Origin: CALHVX01 sp039198065
Lineage (GTDB): Bacteria; Pseudomonadota; Gammaproteobacteria; Pseudomonadales; Azotimanducaceae
DNA length: 64,000 nt
Reading direction: 5' to 3'
Assembly: GCA_039198065.1 (NCBI GenBank)
Contig: JBCCTU010000003.1
Span: 62,001 to 126,000, forward strand
The notes under the pieces are model-generated. The model was not told the origin of the DNA, searched no databases, and saw only the letters and a list, made by a program, of their open reading frames with translations. The position numbers were made by a program, and so were the translations under genes. Of this stretch, positions 52,598 through 61,785 are shown piece after piece (within the stretch, counting starts at the first letter, position 1; every line of letters starts with the position of its first letter).

Positions 52598-53090
52598 CCA
52601 CAACGGTTTGGCGGCCGCTGCTGTTGATACTTGCGGCTCAGGTGGCTGTGTTCTTTGTTCTCTTCAGCGGTTCGTCCAGCGATCGTGTCTTTGCCTATCT
52701 TGGTTTTGGTCAGTTAGACGGTGTGGCGTCGCTCGCCTGGTTCTTTGCTGCGCTCATCACCATTGGCTACGTCTGCTGGGCCGCCACGTTGGCGCCCGTG
52801 CGCGAACACTTGCTTCGTCCGAACCTGCTGAAGGCCGTTGCCGTGATTGCTGCGGTGTTCGACGGTGGGCCGCGGCGCTCAACGCCATGTGGTCCACGAC
52901 CCTGCTGGGGGCGGCGTTGGCCGGGGTCTACATCGTTGCTGAGCGAAACCTTGCACCCTGCGTCATTGCTCATCTCCTTGTATCCGCCTTGATCGAGCCC
53001 GGTCTGCTCATTGCCGCCGCAGAGGACCGCCTCGGGATCCTGGGTGAACGATACCCGGATTCTGCGGATGAGGGTCAATCCACTAGTTGA
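52582..53090 (+). pseudogene. Frameshifted CPBP-like membrane protein remnant
   Basis: Two overlapping frames each hold half of a membrane protein. The first (52582 on) reads MQQPLTTTVWRPLLLILAAQ and has two or three helices up to LLKAVAVIAAVF near 52860. The second continues in another frame as WSTTLLGAALAGVYIVAERN followed by LAPCVIAHLLVSALIEPGLL. That last segment is the characteristic end of CPBP-type intramembrane proteases (G-x-x-L-G-x-x-Y with H near the C-terminus). The E-E-x-x-x-R catalytic helix expected in between is absent. A frameshift and a deletion near 52865-52880 therefore seem to have inactivated the gene. A sequencing error would explain only the frame change. Confidence 0.6.
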
Positions 53091-53574
53091 GCATCAGCTC
53101 GGCAAAGGCGCCGTCCTGATCGGTCGCGATCAGCCGCGTGGCGCGCGTGACCGGTACGGCCAGGACCATGCAGGGGTGGGTCATTACCTGAGGCTGAACG
53201 CTGTCCGCAGCCGGTGATTCCCAGGTAAATCGCAGTGCCAGCGACTGCCCGGCGAGCTCCGCACCCTCGAAGCGGAACGCGTAACCTGGCGTCGGCTGAG
53301 GGCCTTTCGAGACAGCGAACACCCGTGTGCTGTCGAGCTCGGGTACCTGCTGCGTTGGGGTTATGGGCGCGTCGTCCGGCGCCGGTAGCAAGCGGCTGGT
53401 TCGCAGCGACGGCAACGCTTCGAGCGTCGTCTCCTTGATGCCCGCGGTCAGGTTCTGACACTGCCGATGGTTCAGCAGCGTAACGGTCTCTACGGGGGTG
53501 ACGTTTGAGCATGCACTGCAGAGCGCGAGGGTAGCCATCGCGATCGCGCTCAGCGGCGTGGTTTGCCCGGCCAT
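53083..53574 (-). CDS. PrcB-like lipoprotein
   Basis: 163-residue lipoprotein with signal and lipobox ending LCSAC (Cys 22). The C-terminal half (about 85-155) has the PrcB pattern: KGPQPTPGYAFRFEGAEL, LALRFTWESPAAD and MTHPCMVLAVP. PrcB proteins are named after a subunit of the dentilisin protease complex of Treponema denticola and are usually found with a subtilisin-like protease. That fits here, because the start overlaps the stop of the S8 peptidase gene by one base (TAATG). It is likely a periplasmic or outer-membrane partner that stabilises or inhibits the protease. Family assignment is from pattern alone. Confidence 0.7.
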   Translation of the reverse strand: MAGQTTPLSAIAMATLALCSACSNVTPVETVTLLNHRQCQNLTAGIKETTLEALPSLRTSRLLPAPDDAPITPTQQVPELDSTRVFAVSKGPQPTPGYAFRFEGAELAGQSLALRFTWESPAADSVQPQVMTHPCMVLAVPVTRATRLIATDQDGAFAELMLN

Positions 53575-56468
53575 TATTGCGTCTCACCGGTGCTGGTGGT
53601 GTCGGTTTCCGGCAGTGGCGGTTTCTTGAACGCGATGCCGCCCCCGCTACTGGCGCTCGCACCGACCCTCTGAGCCCCGCTCAGACTTTGCAGGCTCAGG
53701 CGGTACTCGGACACAAAGTCCACGGCGGTGACGTCATCGTTTACGACCAGTGTTTCTGGATCGTCCAGCGTGCGGAACGAACCACAGGCTTCGCCGTCAT
53801 CGCAGAGGAAGTTGTCGTCGTCCGAATCGGTGCCGGCAAACACCCGATACTGGCCCGGAGGTACGTTTAGAATCGTGAAGCGGTACTCGCCGTTTTGGGC
53901 TTGCACGACGGCCGCGGGCAGGTTCGACATACCGTCGTTGTCTACCAGAATGACAAAGTGCAGCCCCGCGTCCGCAGCTGTGTTAGCGCTCTGCACCTGC
54001 AGAGCCACACCGAGTGTCGCATCGCCGGCGGGAGAGGTGGCGGTGACCGTCGCGCTGTAGTTGCCGTCTGCGAGACCGGTTCGATCTACGATGACGCGGT
54101 AGCTGCCGGTCCCGTCGGCGTTGCTGTCGGTTGCCTGCACTGTCAGCCAGGGTTCATCGGCGCTCACGCCTGTCACGGTAAGTGTGCCGGTCCCGACGTT
54201 GGTCAGCGTAAAGGTCAGCTCGGTGCCAAAGGTGCCAAAGTTCAGCGTGCTTGGTGTGGCTGCAAGGATAGGACCGGGGTCGACGCCCTGGCCGTTGGCG
54301 AGGTCAATGGCTGCAAGGACCGCCTTTCGGGCATCGACGAGACCCCAGCCGAAGCTGTCGTCTCGTCCGTCTTCACCGAGGTCGACGGTCAGTTCTCCGG
54401 CGGCAAGCGCGGCGTCGAATTCCGCCGGGGTGAGGGCCGGATAGACGGCCTTCATGAGTGCCATGACCCCGGCGACGTGGGGAGCCGCCATAGACGTGCC
54501 GTTGAGGGCCGCGTACCCGAAAACGGTCGCTCCCGGCGAGCCGTCGTCACCGATGGTGCTGATGACTCCATCACCGATGCCGTCGCCGTTGATGTCCGTA
54601 CCGTTGTTGCCCCCGGGAGCTGCGATGTCGACGGTGCCGCCGAAGTTCGAGTAGGGCGCGCGGGTGTTGCTGATGGTCGTGGCCGCGACGGAAACAACGC
54701 CGTCGTAGGCGGCCGGAAAGCTCGGCAGATCGGTTGCTTCGTTGCCGGAGCTGGCGACGATGAGAATGCCGAGATCGCGAATCTGGTTGACGGTGTTCTG
54801 CTCCGCGCTGGACGAGAACTCGCTGCCAAGGCTCAGATTGATGATGTCGGCGCGCTCACTCGGGACGGTATTCGAGTCGTTACTTAGGCCGGCTGCGAAG
54901 CGCATTGCCTGAATGACGTCGAAGGTTGTCCCGCCATCGACGCCCAGCGCCCGCAGCGGCATGATCCGCGCATTCCAATCAACGCCCGCGACGCCGGTGC
55001 CGTTGTCCGTTTCCGCGCCGATCGTTCCCGCGACGTGGGTGCCGTGGAAGCTCGATGAACCGCCGAACTGCAGGTCGCCCGGGTCATCGGGGTTGGCGTC
55101 GATGCCGTCGCCGTCATTTGCGCGCGCTGCATTCGATATGAAGTCAAAGCCGGGCACCAGCCGGTCGTTAAGGTCCGGATGATTGAGCAACACACCGGTG
55201 TCGATCACCGCGACGATGACGTCGCTGCTGCCGGTAGTGAGGTCCCAGGCGCGGGGCAGGTTAGCGGATTCGTAGTGCCACTGGCGGGTATAGAACGGAT
55301 CGTTCGGCGTGAGCAATGGTCGCCGGATGGCATTGGGTTCTGCGGCCAGACCGATCGATCGCGCCGCCTGCTTCGCCGTGAGCAGCGTGGCCATGCGCAG
55401 CCGTTGCTCGGCGTTCAGGCGCGCGTTGGCCGGCAGCTGGCGTGCCTCCAATGCGGCTTCCCGTGCCGCGCGCAACGCATTTGCGCGGGCATCGCGACCG
55501 CCACCGGCGACCGGTGCGAGCGCGTCCAGTCGGGCAAGGGAGATGGTCGGCTGATGGGTGCTCGGGTCGGTCAGGATCAGTTCGCCTGGAACGAACGCAT
55601 CGCTCAGGCGGTGAACGGTACCGTCCGCGCTCTGGGTGCCTGTCGATCCAACGTTCAGAACGTAGTTCGAGGCCCCGGCGAAGGCGTTAACTTCAATGAA
55701 GTAGATGCCCGCTTGAGGAACACTAATGGACTCCGTGGTCGTGACGCCCACGGAAGAATCGACCATGGCTCGGTTTTCGTCCCACAGCGTGAGATCGAGA
55801 TCGGCGTCTGGCTCGGCGATGGTGAGCAGGATCTGCTCACCGCCGGACAGTTCGACCTGATAGAAATCATTTACGTCACCGCTTGCGAACAAATTGCCCG
55901 TGCTAGCGCCGGTGCCCGGCAGATTTGCGAATCCACCGAGGGTCACGGGGTTGGTGATCGGCTGGGCGTTGTCAAAGGTGTTGTTGCTGGTCGTTCCGGA
56001 AAAGCGATCGTTGACGTCGGAGTCAACGGCGCTCGACGGGAGAATGTTGATCGTACCGCTGACGGATACAGTGACGGACGTATCGCTGACGTTGAGCGTG
56101 CGTGCGGCGACGGCGGTCGCACCCTCGTTGTCCGTCACGGTCAACTGGATCGTGAAGGCGCCTGCCGCCGTGTACACGTGCTGGGTGACTTCACCCACCT
56201 GGACTGCCGTGCCATCACCGAAGTCCCATTCGTAGCCGGTGATCGTCCCGTCCGGATCGTTGGCCGCAGCTGCATCGACAGTCACAACCAGCGGTGCGGA
56301 CCCGCCGGCACCGGGGTTGAGCGCGAAGCTGGCCACGGGGCTGCTGTTCGTCGGTGGTGGATTCTGGTTGGTGGGAGGCGTTTGCGTGCCACCGCCACCG
56401 CCACCGCCACCGCCACCACAGGCGGTGAGCAACAGAGCAGCGACCGCGGCGCAGGCAAAGCGTCGCAT
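53574..56468 (-). CDS. S8 (subtilisin-like) serine protease lipoprotein with PKD and PPC domains
   Basis: 964-residue exported protease from ATG 56468. The signal ends in LLLTACGGG (lipidated Cys 17), followed by a ten-glycine run and a Pro/Asn/Thr linker. Domains in order: PKD (about 45-125, YEWDFGDGTAV), PPC-type (about 160-255, FYQVELSGGEQILLTI; GIYFIEVNAFAG), then the catalytic domain with Asp in VIDTGVLLNHPDL (near 421), His in FHGTHVAGTIGA (near 476) and Ser in NGTSMAAPHVAGVMAL (near 657). After it come a beta-sandwich (LNFGTFGTELTFTLTNVG) and a C-terminal strand-rich region. It is anchored to a membrane and co-translated with the PrcB-like gene. Candidate regulatory sites lie 370-430 bases upstream. 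Confidence 0.93.
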   Translation of the reverse strand: MRRFACAAVAALLLTACGGGGGGGGGGTQTPPTNQNPPPTNSSPVASFALNPGAGGSAPLVVTVDAAAANDPDGTITGYEWDFGDGTAVQVGEVTQHVYTAAGAFTIQLTVTDNEGATAVAARTLNVSDTSVTVSVSGTINILPSSAVDSDVNDRFSGTTSNNTFDNAQPITNPVTLGGFANLPGTGASTGNLFASGDVNDFYQVELSGGEQILLTIAEPDADLDLTLWDENRAMVDSSVGVTTTESISVPQAGIYFIEVNAFAGASNYVLNVGSTGTQSADGTVHRLSDAFVPGELILTDPSTHQPTISLARLDALAPVAGGGRDARANALRAAREAALEARQLPANARLNAEQRLRMATLLTAKQAARSIGLAAEPNAIRRPLLTPNDPFYTRQWHYESANLPRAWDLTTGSSDVIVAVIDTGVLLNHPDLNDRLVPGFDFISNAARANDGDGIDANPDDPGDLQFGGSSSFHGTHVAGTIGAETDNGTGVAGVDWNARIMPLRALGVDGGTTFDVIQAMRFAAGLSNDSNTVPSERADIINLSLGSEFSSSAEQNTVNQIRDLGILIVASSGNEATDLPSFPAAYDGVVSVAATTISNTRAPYSNFGGTVDIAAPGGNNGTDINGDGIGDGVISTIGDDGSPGATVFGYAALNGTSMAAPHVAGVMALMKAVYPALTPAEFDAALAAGELTVDLGEDGRDDSFGWGLVDARKAVLAAIDLANGQGVDPGPILAATPSTLNFGTFGTELTFTLTNVGTGTLTVTGVSADEPWLTVQATDSNADGTGSYRVIVDRTGLADGNYSATVTATSPAGDATLGVALQVQSANTAADAGLHFVILVDNDGMSNLPAAVVQAQNGEYRFTILNVPPGQYRVFAGTDSDDDNFLCDDGEACGSFRTLDDPETLVVNDDVTAVDFVSEYRLSLQSLSGAQRVGASASSGGGIAFKKPPLPETDTTSTGETQ

Positions 56469-56843
56469 TGGGCGGGTTGCGAAGGGGCTCAGTCTCACGT
56501 TGTCGTTCCTTACCGATACGTTTACCGGTGCGCCTGCGGCGGAGCCGCCCGAACGAAGCCCGGCGGGTCTACCGATTTGGGCAGCGTCAGAAGCCACGGG
56601 TTCCAAGCAGTCTGGCAGATGCATAGGTCGAAACTGAGGCACGCCCTGCAAATGTGACGGGATCGAGCCGAAGGTTTCCGCCCGGCGATGGCAAACGAGC
56701 TCAAGCGGGTGCGGATGGTGCGGGAAAGGAAAAAAGGCGTGCCGGTCTGGGACCGAAGCGGCTTCGTCTTCTTGGGGGAAGGACACTTGAAAGGGAGGAC
56801 TGCTGAAGCCGCAACACGCCGAAAACCAATCAAGTGACGCTAG

Positions 56844-56858
56844 TTTGTACAGGACAAA
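56844..56858. promoter_or_regulatory. Operator-like site 1 (TTTGT-N5-ACAAA)
   Basis: The 15-mer TTTGTACAGGACAAA is an interrupted palindrome (arms TTTGT and ACAAA). It lies directly downstream of a minus-strand TTGACT hexamer, so it would overlap the promoter spacer of the protease gene. Its reverse complement recurs with one mismatch 40 bases away. Confidence 0.55.
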
Positions 56859-56883
56859 GGGTTGAGTCAAGCGTTTATGTCCA

Positions 56884-56898
56884 CTTGTCCTGTACAAA
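56884..56898. promoter_or_regulatory. Operator-like site 2 (inverted copy of site 1)
   Basis: CTTGTCCTGTACAAA is the reverse complement of site 1 with one difference, centred 40 bp from it, close to four helical turns. Both lie between the MerR-type regulator gene and the protease it may control. A related pair of half-sites (GGACAAA and TGTAC) occurs at 58023-58050 upstream of the regulator gene itself. Confidence 0.55.
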
Positions 56899-56981
56899 AG
56901 TCCGAATAAGACTGTGTTGAAGACCACCTAGCGAAAGGAACGGCAGGCTGTACCGTTCAGCCCAAACGGTTAGCCCGCCAT

Positions 56982-57983
56982 CTAATCCAGACGGTAGCCG
57001 TCCACGACCGCTCCCAAAGCGGTCTCCAGTTGTGCCCGGGCCTGGCTCACATCGGTCGTCATTTGATCGTGGGCCGCAGCCGGAAGCGGCGGACGCCGGC
57101 TGTCGATGACCGCGCTGCGTCGGGTCCGGTCGGCGAAATCGAGGAAGCCGTTGAGTTCGGTAATCAGCCTTGCCAGATGCGCCGGAAATGCGCTCAGCTC
57201 GGGATCGGTTCCTGCGGCGCCGGTTTCGCTCGCCAGGGCCAGGAGCTCGTCGTCGTCAAACCGCCGGGGCGCCCGTTGCCGGGCGCGAAGCGGGCGGCCG
57301 AGGAGTGTAGCGCCCTGCTCAACCAAAGTGGTCCAGCTGATCGGCCATTGACGGTACTCGAAGCCGTCGCTTTCGAGATCGGCGAGCTGATTGGCGGTTG
57401 CGAATTCGTACAGCACCAACAGCGGCGTTGAGCCGAGTGCATCTCGTAGCTGCAGCAACACCGGGTGGTCCAGCGTTGGCGTCTGTACGATGACAAGATC
57501 CACGGCAATGGCCGCTGGCTGCTGATCGCGACGGGCAAGCCACTGGTCGGCGTCCGTTGCCCGGCTGGCCACCGCGAGTACCGGAGTTGCGCCAGGACTG
57601 CCGCCGCGGCCCCGGCCCTGCTGCGCTTCGAGTAACAGCAATCCGGTGCCCACCAGATCGACGGCGATGGACTCATCCCCGGAAGCCGATTGCGCCTGCG
57701 GACCAGGCCTTGGCTGCTGACCCAGGCGCTGTTCGAGCTGCGCCTGGCTGAGATCGATGAGTGAAGAAATGGTCTGACCCTGGTCGATCAGGGCTTTGAC
57801 CGATTGCAGCCAACGAACCTGCTCAGTACTGTAAAACCTTGTTTTGCCGGTTTTTTGCGAGGGAGCAAGGCCATAGCGACGTTCCCAGGCGCGGAGTCGT
57901 TCGACAGCGATGCCGGTCAGCTGCGCAACCGCACCGATGCGGTACAGTTCGACCGGGTCCGAGTGTTGATCCAGTGCAGCCAT
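56982..57983 (-). CDS. MerR-family transcriptional regulator (WERRYG type)
   Basis: 333-residue regulator from ATG 57983. The N-terminal winged helix is YRIGAVAQLTGIAVERLRAW followed by ERRYGLAPSQKTGKTRFYS, the branch that includes CarA/CarH, LitR and MlrA. A central domain (about 105-245) has a Rossmann-like pattern (LVIVQTPTLDHPVLLQL; TPLLVLYEFA) but no D-x-H-x-x-G, so it should not bind cobalamin. The C-terminal part (AHLARLITELNGFLDFAD; ARAQLETALGAVVDGY) is a helical domain common to this gammaproteobacterial subgroup. It precedes the protease/PrcB unit on the same strand, with two likely operators between. Confidence 0.85.
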   Translation of the reverse strand: MAALDQHSDPVELYRIGAVAQLTGIAVERLRAWERRYGLAPSQKTGKTRFYSTEQVRWLQSVKALIDQGQTISSLIDLSQAQLEQRLGQQPRPGPQAQSASGDESIAVDLVGTGLLLLEAQQGRGRGGSPGATPVLAVASRATDADQWLARRDQQPAAIAVDLVIVQTPTLDHPVLLQLRDALGSTPLLVLYEFATANQLADLESDGFEYRQWPISWTTLVEQGATLLGRPLRARQRAPRRFDDDELLALASETGAAGTDPELSAFPAHLARLITELNGFLDFADRTRRSAVIDSRRPPLPAAAHDQMTTDVSQARAQLETALGAVVDGYRLD

Positions 57984-58174
57984 AGCGCGTAGCCCGATGC
58001 GGTTGGACCCTAAACAGAGCCCGGACAAAACCTGAACAAAAAGTGTACGGAGGAGCGGTTGGCGTCGCAAGGTCCGGCCCTGGTGGCGGATTGCGCTCGG
58101 TAGACCTCATTTCCGCGTCCGCACGCGAAGACGATGACCTTTGAGCAACCGTGCTGGGGAGGAGCACTACGACC

Positions 58175-59719
58175 ATGGACAACAATATTGGCGATCTGTT
58201 GACCCGCCGGGCGCGATTGAGCCCGGATGTCGAGGCGTACGTTGAAGACTGCTCGGACCTCCGCCTGGACTTCGCCGCGCTGAACGCGCGCAGCAACCAA
58301 CTCGCTCATGCGTTGCTGGAGGATGGCCTCGCGAAAGGGGATCGGGTGGGGCTGCTGTTAATGAACAGCGTTGAGTTCGTCGAGGCGTTTTTTGCGATCG
58401 CGAAGATCGGCGCTGTGGTCGTGCCGCTGAACTGGCGCTTGGTGGCCGACGAACTCGAGTTCATTCTCAAGGACTCAGGCGTTAAGCGCCTGGTGTTCGG
58501 TAGCGAGTTTTCGGAAGTCGTTGCGGAGATCGAAAGCCGCGGTGACAAAACCGACGTCCAGCAATGGCTGCAGGTCACCGGGGAACATGCGCCCGAGCGC
58601 TTTGCCACGGTGTACGAGCAATTCCGCGACACCGGCGCGGCGGCCGAGCCGGCACTCGGGGCAGCAGACGACGACCTGCTCTACATCATGTACACCTCCG
58701 GAACCACGGGCCTGCCGAAAGGGGTCGTGCACACGCACACGACCGCGGTGTGGGCCGTGCTGACGATCTGTGCGAACCCGAACTACCGGCCCGGCGATCG
58801 CTACCTTGCGGCATTGCCCATGTTCCACGTCGGCGCCCTGACACCGCTGGTCGTTAACATTTACCAGGGCGCGACTACGGTCGTCATGCGCAGCTTTGAT
58901 CCGGTGCGCGCCTGGAAGCTGATCGAAGAGGAAAAGATCACCACCGGTTTGGCCGTGCCCGCAATGCTGAACTTCATGGTGCAGGTCCCCGACTACCAGA
59001 AGTTCGACTTCTCAACCTTGCGTTGGATGATGACCGGCGCCGCTCCGGTGCCACCGGAACTGACGCAGCTCTACGCAACCCTCGACATCGAAATCCTGCA
59101 GGTCTACGGGCTTACGGAAACCTGTGGACCTGCGTGCCTCATGGACTCTCGCAACGCGCTGCGTAAGCCCGCTTCCGCCGGCCGGGCGTTTTTTCATACG
59201 GACGTAAAAATCGTCGACAGCGAGGGCAACGAGTGTCCACCGGGGGAGGCGGGCGAGGTGCTTGTTCGTGGCCGCCACATCATGCGCGAGTACTGGAACC
59301 GACCGGACGCAACGGCGGAAACGCTGATCGATGGATGGCTCCATACCGGCGATGTCGCGATTATGGACGACGAGGGCTTCGTGACCATTCAGGACCGGAT
59401 CAAAGACATGATCATCTCTGGTGGTGAGAACATTTACCCGGCAGAGGTAGAGGCGGCGCTTATGTCTCATCCCGGGGTTCGCGAAGCGGCGGTTATCGGC
59501 CAGACCTCAGAGAAATGGGGTGAAAGTCCGCTTGCGATTGTGGTCAAAGCAGATGGTGCGGTAACCGACGCCGACATCATGAAGCACTGCCAGAACAAGC
59601 TGGCCCGTTACAAGCAGCCCTACGGGGTTACCTTCATTGACGAGATTCCGCGCAATCCAAGCGGCAAGATTCTCAAGCGGCTGCTGCGCGAACAGTTCCC
59701 CGGTCCGGCACCGGTCTAG
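58175..59719 (+). CDS. Acyl-CoA synthetase (AMP-forming)
   Basis: ANL-superfamily ligase of 514 residues that activates a carboxylic acid with ATP and CoA. Conserved motifs are complete: YIMYTSGTTGLPKGVVHTH (A3), QVYGLTETCGP (A5), GWLHTGDVAIMDDEGF (A7), RIKDMIISGGENIYP (A8) and PRNPSGKILKR (A10, catalytic Lys). It resembles FadD-like/cyclohexanecarboxylate-type ligases of medium length. ATG 58175 follows a GGGGAGGAG tract about 10 nt away. A phosphotransferase gene follows after 39 nt in the same direction, a pairing often seen with fatty-acid-type CoA metabolism. Substrate not determinable. Confidence 0.93.
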   Translation: MDNNIGDLLTRRARLSPDVEAYVEDCSDLRLDFAALNARSNQLAHALLEDGLAKGDRVGLLLMNSVEFVEAFFAIAKIGAVVVPLNWRLVADELEFILKDSGVKRLVFGSEFSEVVAEIESRGDKTDVQQWLQVTGEHAPERFATVYEQFRDTGAAAEPALGAADDDLLYIMYTSGTTGLPKGVVHTHTTAVWAVLTICANPNYRPGDRYLAALPMFHVGALTPLVVNIYQGATTVVMRSFDPVRAWKLIEEEKITTGLAVPAMLNFMVQVPDYQKFDFSTLRWMMTGAAPVPPELTQLYATLDIEILQVYGLTETCGPACLMDSRNALRKPASAGRAFFHTDVKIVDSEGNECPPGEAGEVLVRGRHIMREYWNRPDATAETLIDGWLHTGDVAIMDDEGFVTIQDRIKDMIISGGENIYPAEVEAALMSHPGVREAAVIGQTSEKWGESPLAIVVKADGAVTDADIMKHCQNKLARYKQPYGVTFIDEIPRNPSGKILKRLLREQFPGPAPV

Positions 59720-59758
59720 GCGTAGCGAGTCAGCGGTTAAGCAAAGAGAAGCGAACGC

Positions 59759-60784
59759 ATGGAACTGAGTGAACTCGAAGTCCGTCTGCGCGCCTTCGTC
59801 GCGGACTGTTATGTACGCGACGATCTGCGTATCGAGGAGGTCGTAAAGATGCCGGGCCACGCCGGTTTCGCCTACGGCTATCGCGTACGCGGCTCAGGGG
59901 TCGAAGACGACTGGTTTCTGCGCTTACCGCCGCCCAATGTTCGGTGGGTCGGAACGGCCGATGTACTGCGTCAGGTGTGTGTGCTTAATGCGCTCGATGA
60001 CACGGACGTGCCGCATTGCTCCGTGCGCTGGTCGGGGGACGATCCCCAGTGGTTCGGATCGCCGTACTTCGTTGTGCCTTGGCTTGAGGGTGATGTGCTC
60101 AGGCTGCAGGAGGGTGAGTGGGGCGCAAGTCTGGACGACGCGATCAAGCAGCAACTCGGCAACGAAATCATGACCGCCCTGGCAAAGATTCATCGGGTGC
60201 CCGTGTCTCGGCTTGGTTACCTCGGGGAACCGGTGCCGTTTCGCGAGGACGTCGAGCGCTGGGATCGGTTCTACGAGAAGGCGGCCGATCCGGAGCGCTT
60301 GGCGCGCGTTCCCGAAGTGCGCCAGCTGCTTCTGGATACCTTGCCTGATGATGCACCGATCGGTCTGTTTCATGGCGATTTTCAAACCGCCAACCTGTTC
60401 TGCTCGCTCGACGGGCATCTCAAGGCGGTCATTGACTTTGAACTCTGCGGTATCGGCGCAACGCTGAATGACGTGGGTTGGATCTGTACTTTCAGCGACG
60501 CGGCAGCCTGGCCCACCACGCCGGGGGAGGGCGCGCGCCCGTTGTTCCTCGATCCAGAGACCCTCAGTGCGCAATATGCGGCTGCATACGGTGACCCACT
60601 TCCCGATTTGCGCTGGTTCCGGGCGCTTGCGGCCTACAAATTCGCGATCATCACCGGGTTGAACCTGAGCCTTCACCGGCGCGGCAAGCGTGTTGACCCG
60701 CTGTGGGAGGAGACGAAGTTCGCCATGACGACGCTGACCGATCGCGCCGCGTCGCTGTTGATGGACGTAAAGGCGGCGTCGTAG
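59759..60784 (+). CDS. APH-family phosphotransferase
   Basis: 341-residue kinase-fold protein. The catalytic loop is GLFHGDFQTANLF, and the metal-binding motif AVIDFELCGIGATLNDVGW is intact; the N-lobe is less conserved (MPGHAGFAYGYRVRG). Like the paralogue at 17136, it belongs to the APH/choline-kinase group that accompanies acyl-CoA enzymes and is not expected to confer antibiotic resistance. It follows the acyl-CoA synthetase by 39 nt, so the two probably form an operon. The start is ATG 59759 with AAGAGAAG upstream. Confidence 0.88.
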   Translation: MELSELEVRLRAFVADCYVRDDLRIEEVVKMPGHAGFAYGYRVRGSGVEDDWFLRLPPPNVRWVGTADVLRQVCVLNALDDTDVPHCSVRWSGDDPQWFGSPYFVVPWLEGDVLRLQEGEWGASLDDAIKQQLGNEIMTALAKIHRVPVSRLGYLGEPVPFREDVERWDRFYEKAADPERLARVPEVRQLLLDTLPDDAPIGLFHGDFQTANLFCSLDGHLKAVIDFELCGIGATLNDVGWICTFSDAAAWPTTPGEGARPLFLDPETLSAQYAAAYGDPLPDLRWFRALAAYKFAIITGLNLSLHRRGKRVDPLWEETKFAMTTLTDRAASLLMDVKAAS

Positions 60785-60816
60785 TGACGCCCCGGCAGAT
60801 GCATGTGGAGGTAGTT

Positions 60817-61656
60817 ATGCATCGACGAGTTGTACGCACTCAGCCCCGAGCGCCGTCTGCGCGCTCGACTTCGCAACGATTGGCAGCGCGAGCGCGACGG
60901 TTCGCCTGCGCGTTCTTGTGCACGCTGCTTCTCAGCACGGCCAACGCCGATGTGTCCAAGGCTTCGGACTGGTTGGGGCGCGCTGTCGTGACTGCGGCGG
61001 GGGAACCGCTGGGACGAATCGAGGACTTTGCCATCGACATCGAACAGTCGCGGATTGACTTCATCGTCGTGTCAGTGGGCAGTTTCTTGATCGACGATGC
61101 ACTGATCGCCGTGGACCCGGATGCGCTTGGACCGTCTGCCGATGGCGAGTACCTGGTACTCAACAGCGATGACCTGACCCGCGCCCGCCGCTTCAATGCC
61201 GACAGCTGGCCCGGAAAGGCAGACGTGTTGCCGGTGGATGAGCCGGCCGATGCACCGTTCATTGAGAGTGAGAGCGCGCCGGCCGCTCGAGCGGATAGCA
61301 GCAGTGGTCGCGCAGTCATTAGCGACGGTCGTCGACAGGCGACGTTCGCCGACGGGGAACGGCGGATCGAGCCGGTGCGCCGATCGCAGCCGCCACGGAG
61401 CGCAACGGGGTCGCCGGCGACTGAGGCAGGCCCCGCTCTGACCACCGTTGGTACCGAGGGGGTCGTCGATGCCAGCGAGCTACCCTTACCGTCCTTCGAA
61501 ACCCTCGACGCCGACGACAACGGCGTGTTGGATCGGAACGAATTCGGGCCCTACCTCGGGCTCTCGGAGGATTACAGCGAGATCGATATCGATGCGAGCG
61601 GCCGTATTGATCGCTTCGAGTTCCAAGTTCTCGAAGAGGCGCGCCGCCGACGCTGA
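60817..61656 (+). CDS. Exported PRC-barrel and EF-hand protein
   Basis: 279-residue protein from ATG 60817 (GGAGG 5 nt upstream). A long basic N-terminus precedes a signal-like segment (RFACAFLCTLLLSTANA). A PRC-barrel follows (about 47-115; SDWLGRAVVTAAGEPLGRI, then EDFAIDIEQSRIDFIVVSVG). The middle is disordered, rich in Ala, Arg and Pro. Near the C-terminus are two EF-hand-like loops: DADDNGVLDRNEF and DIDASGRIDRFEF. PRC-barrels act in photosynthetic reaction centres and in RNA or envelope proteins; calcium binding with a signal peptide suggests a periplasmic structural or sensing role. Function not known. Confidence 0.8.
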   Translation: MHRRVVRTQPRAPSARSTSQRLAARARRFACAFLCTLLLSTANADVSKASDWLGRAVVTAAGEPLGRIEDFAIDIEQSRIDFIVVSVGSFLIDDALIAVDPDALGPSADGEYLVLNSDDLTRARRFNADSWPGKADVLPVDEPADAPFIESESAPAARADSSSGRAVISDGRRQATFADGERRIEPVRRSQPPRSATGSPATEAGPALTTVGTEGVVDASELPLPSFETLDADDNGVLDRNEFGPYLGLSEDYSEIDIDASGRIDRFEFQVLEEARRRR

Positions 61657-61785
61657 GTGTGTACCGACGGGCGTTCGCGTCGACGGCGCCTGAACGCCAG
61701 GGCTGGGATCCTTTCAGCAACCACGGGCGAAGACCGCGTCGCAGCCCGGGTTGCCCGCGAGTGATCGAAGGAACCTAACGCGCCC

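Larger units (their letters stand above)
56469..56981. other. Long leader of the S8 protease gene
   Basis: No gene is supportable in these 513 bases. The protease reading frame stays open upstream but translates into an unlikely Cys/Phe/Pro mixture. The region contains two MerR-type operator-like palindromes and a promoter candidate on the minus strand, with -35 TTGACT at 56870-56865 and a TACAAA-like -10 about 15 bases further. A transcript from there would have an untranslated leader of nearly 370 nt, which could hold post-transcriptional control. Confidence 0.5.

Noticed and set aside
55179..56657. 492-codon open frame opposite the S8 protease
   Set aside because: Antisense shadow of the protease gene; Arg/Val/Gly-rich translation without domains.
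61670..61698. Terminator after the PRC-barrel gene
   Set aside because: A 7-bp stem with a 15-nt loop and no T-tract is too weak in this GC-rich sequence.
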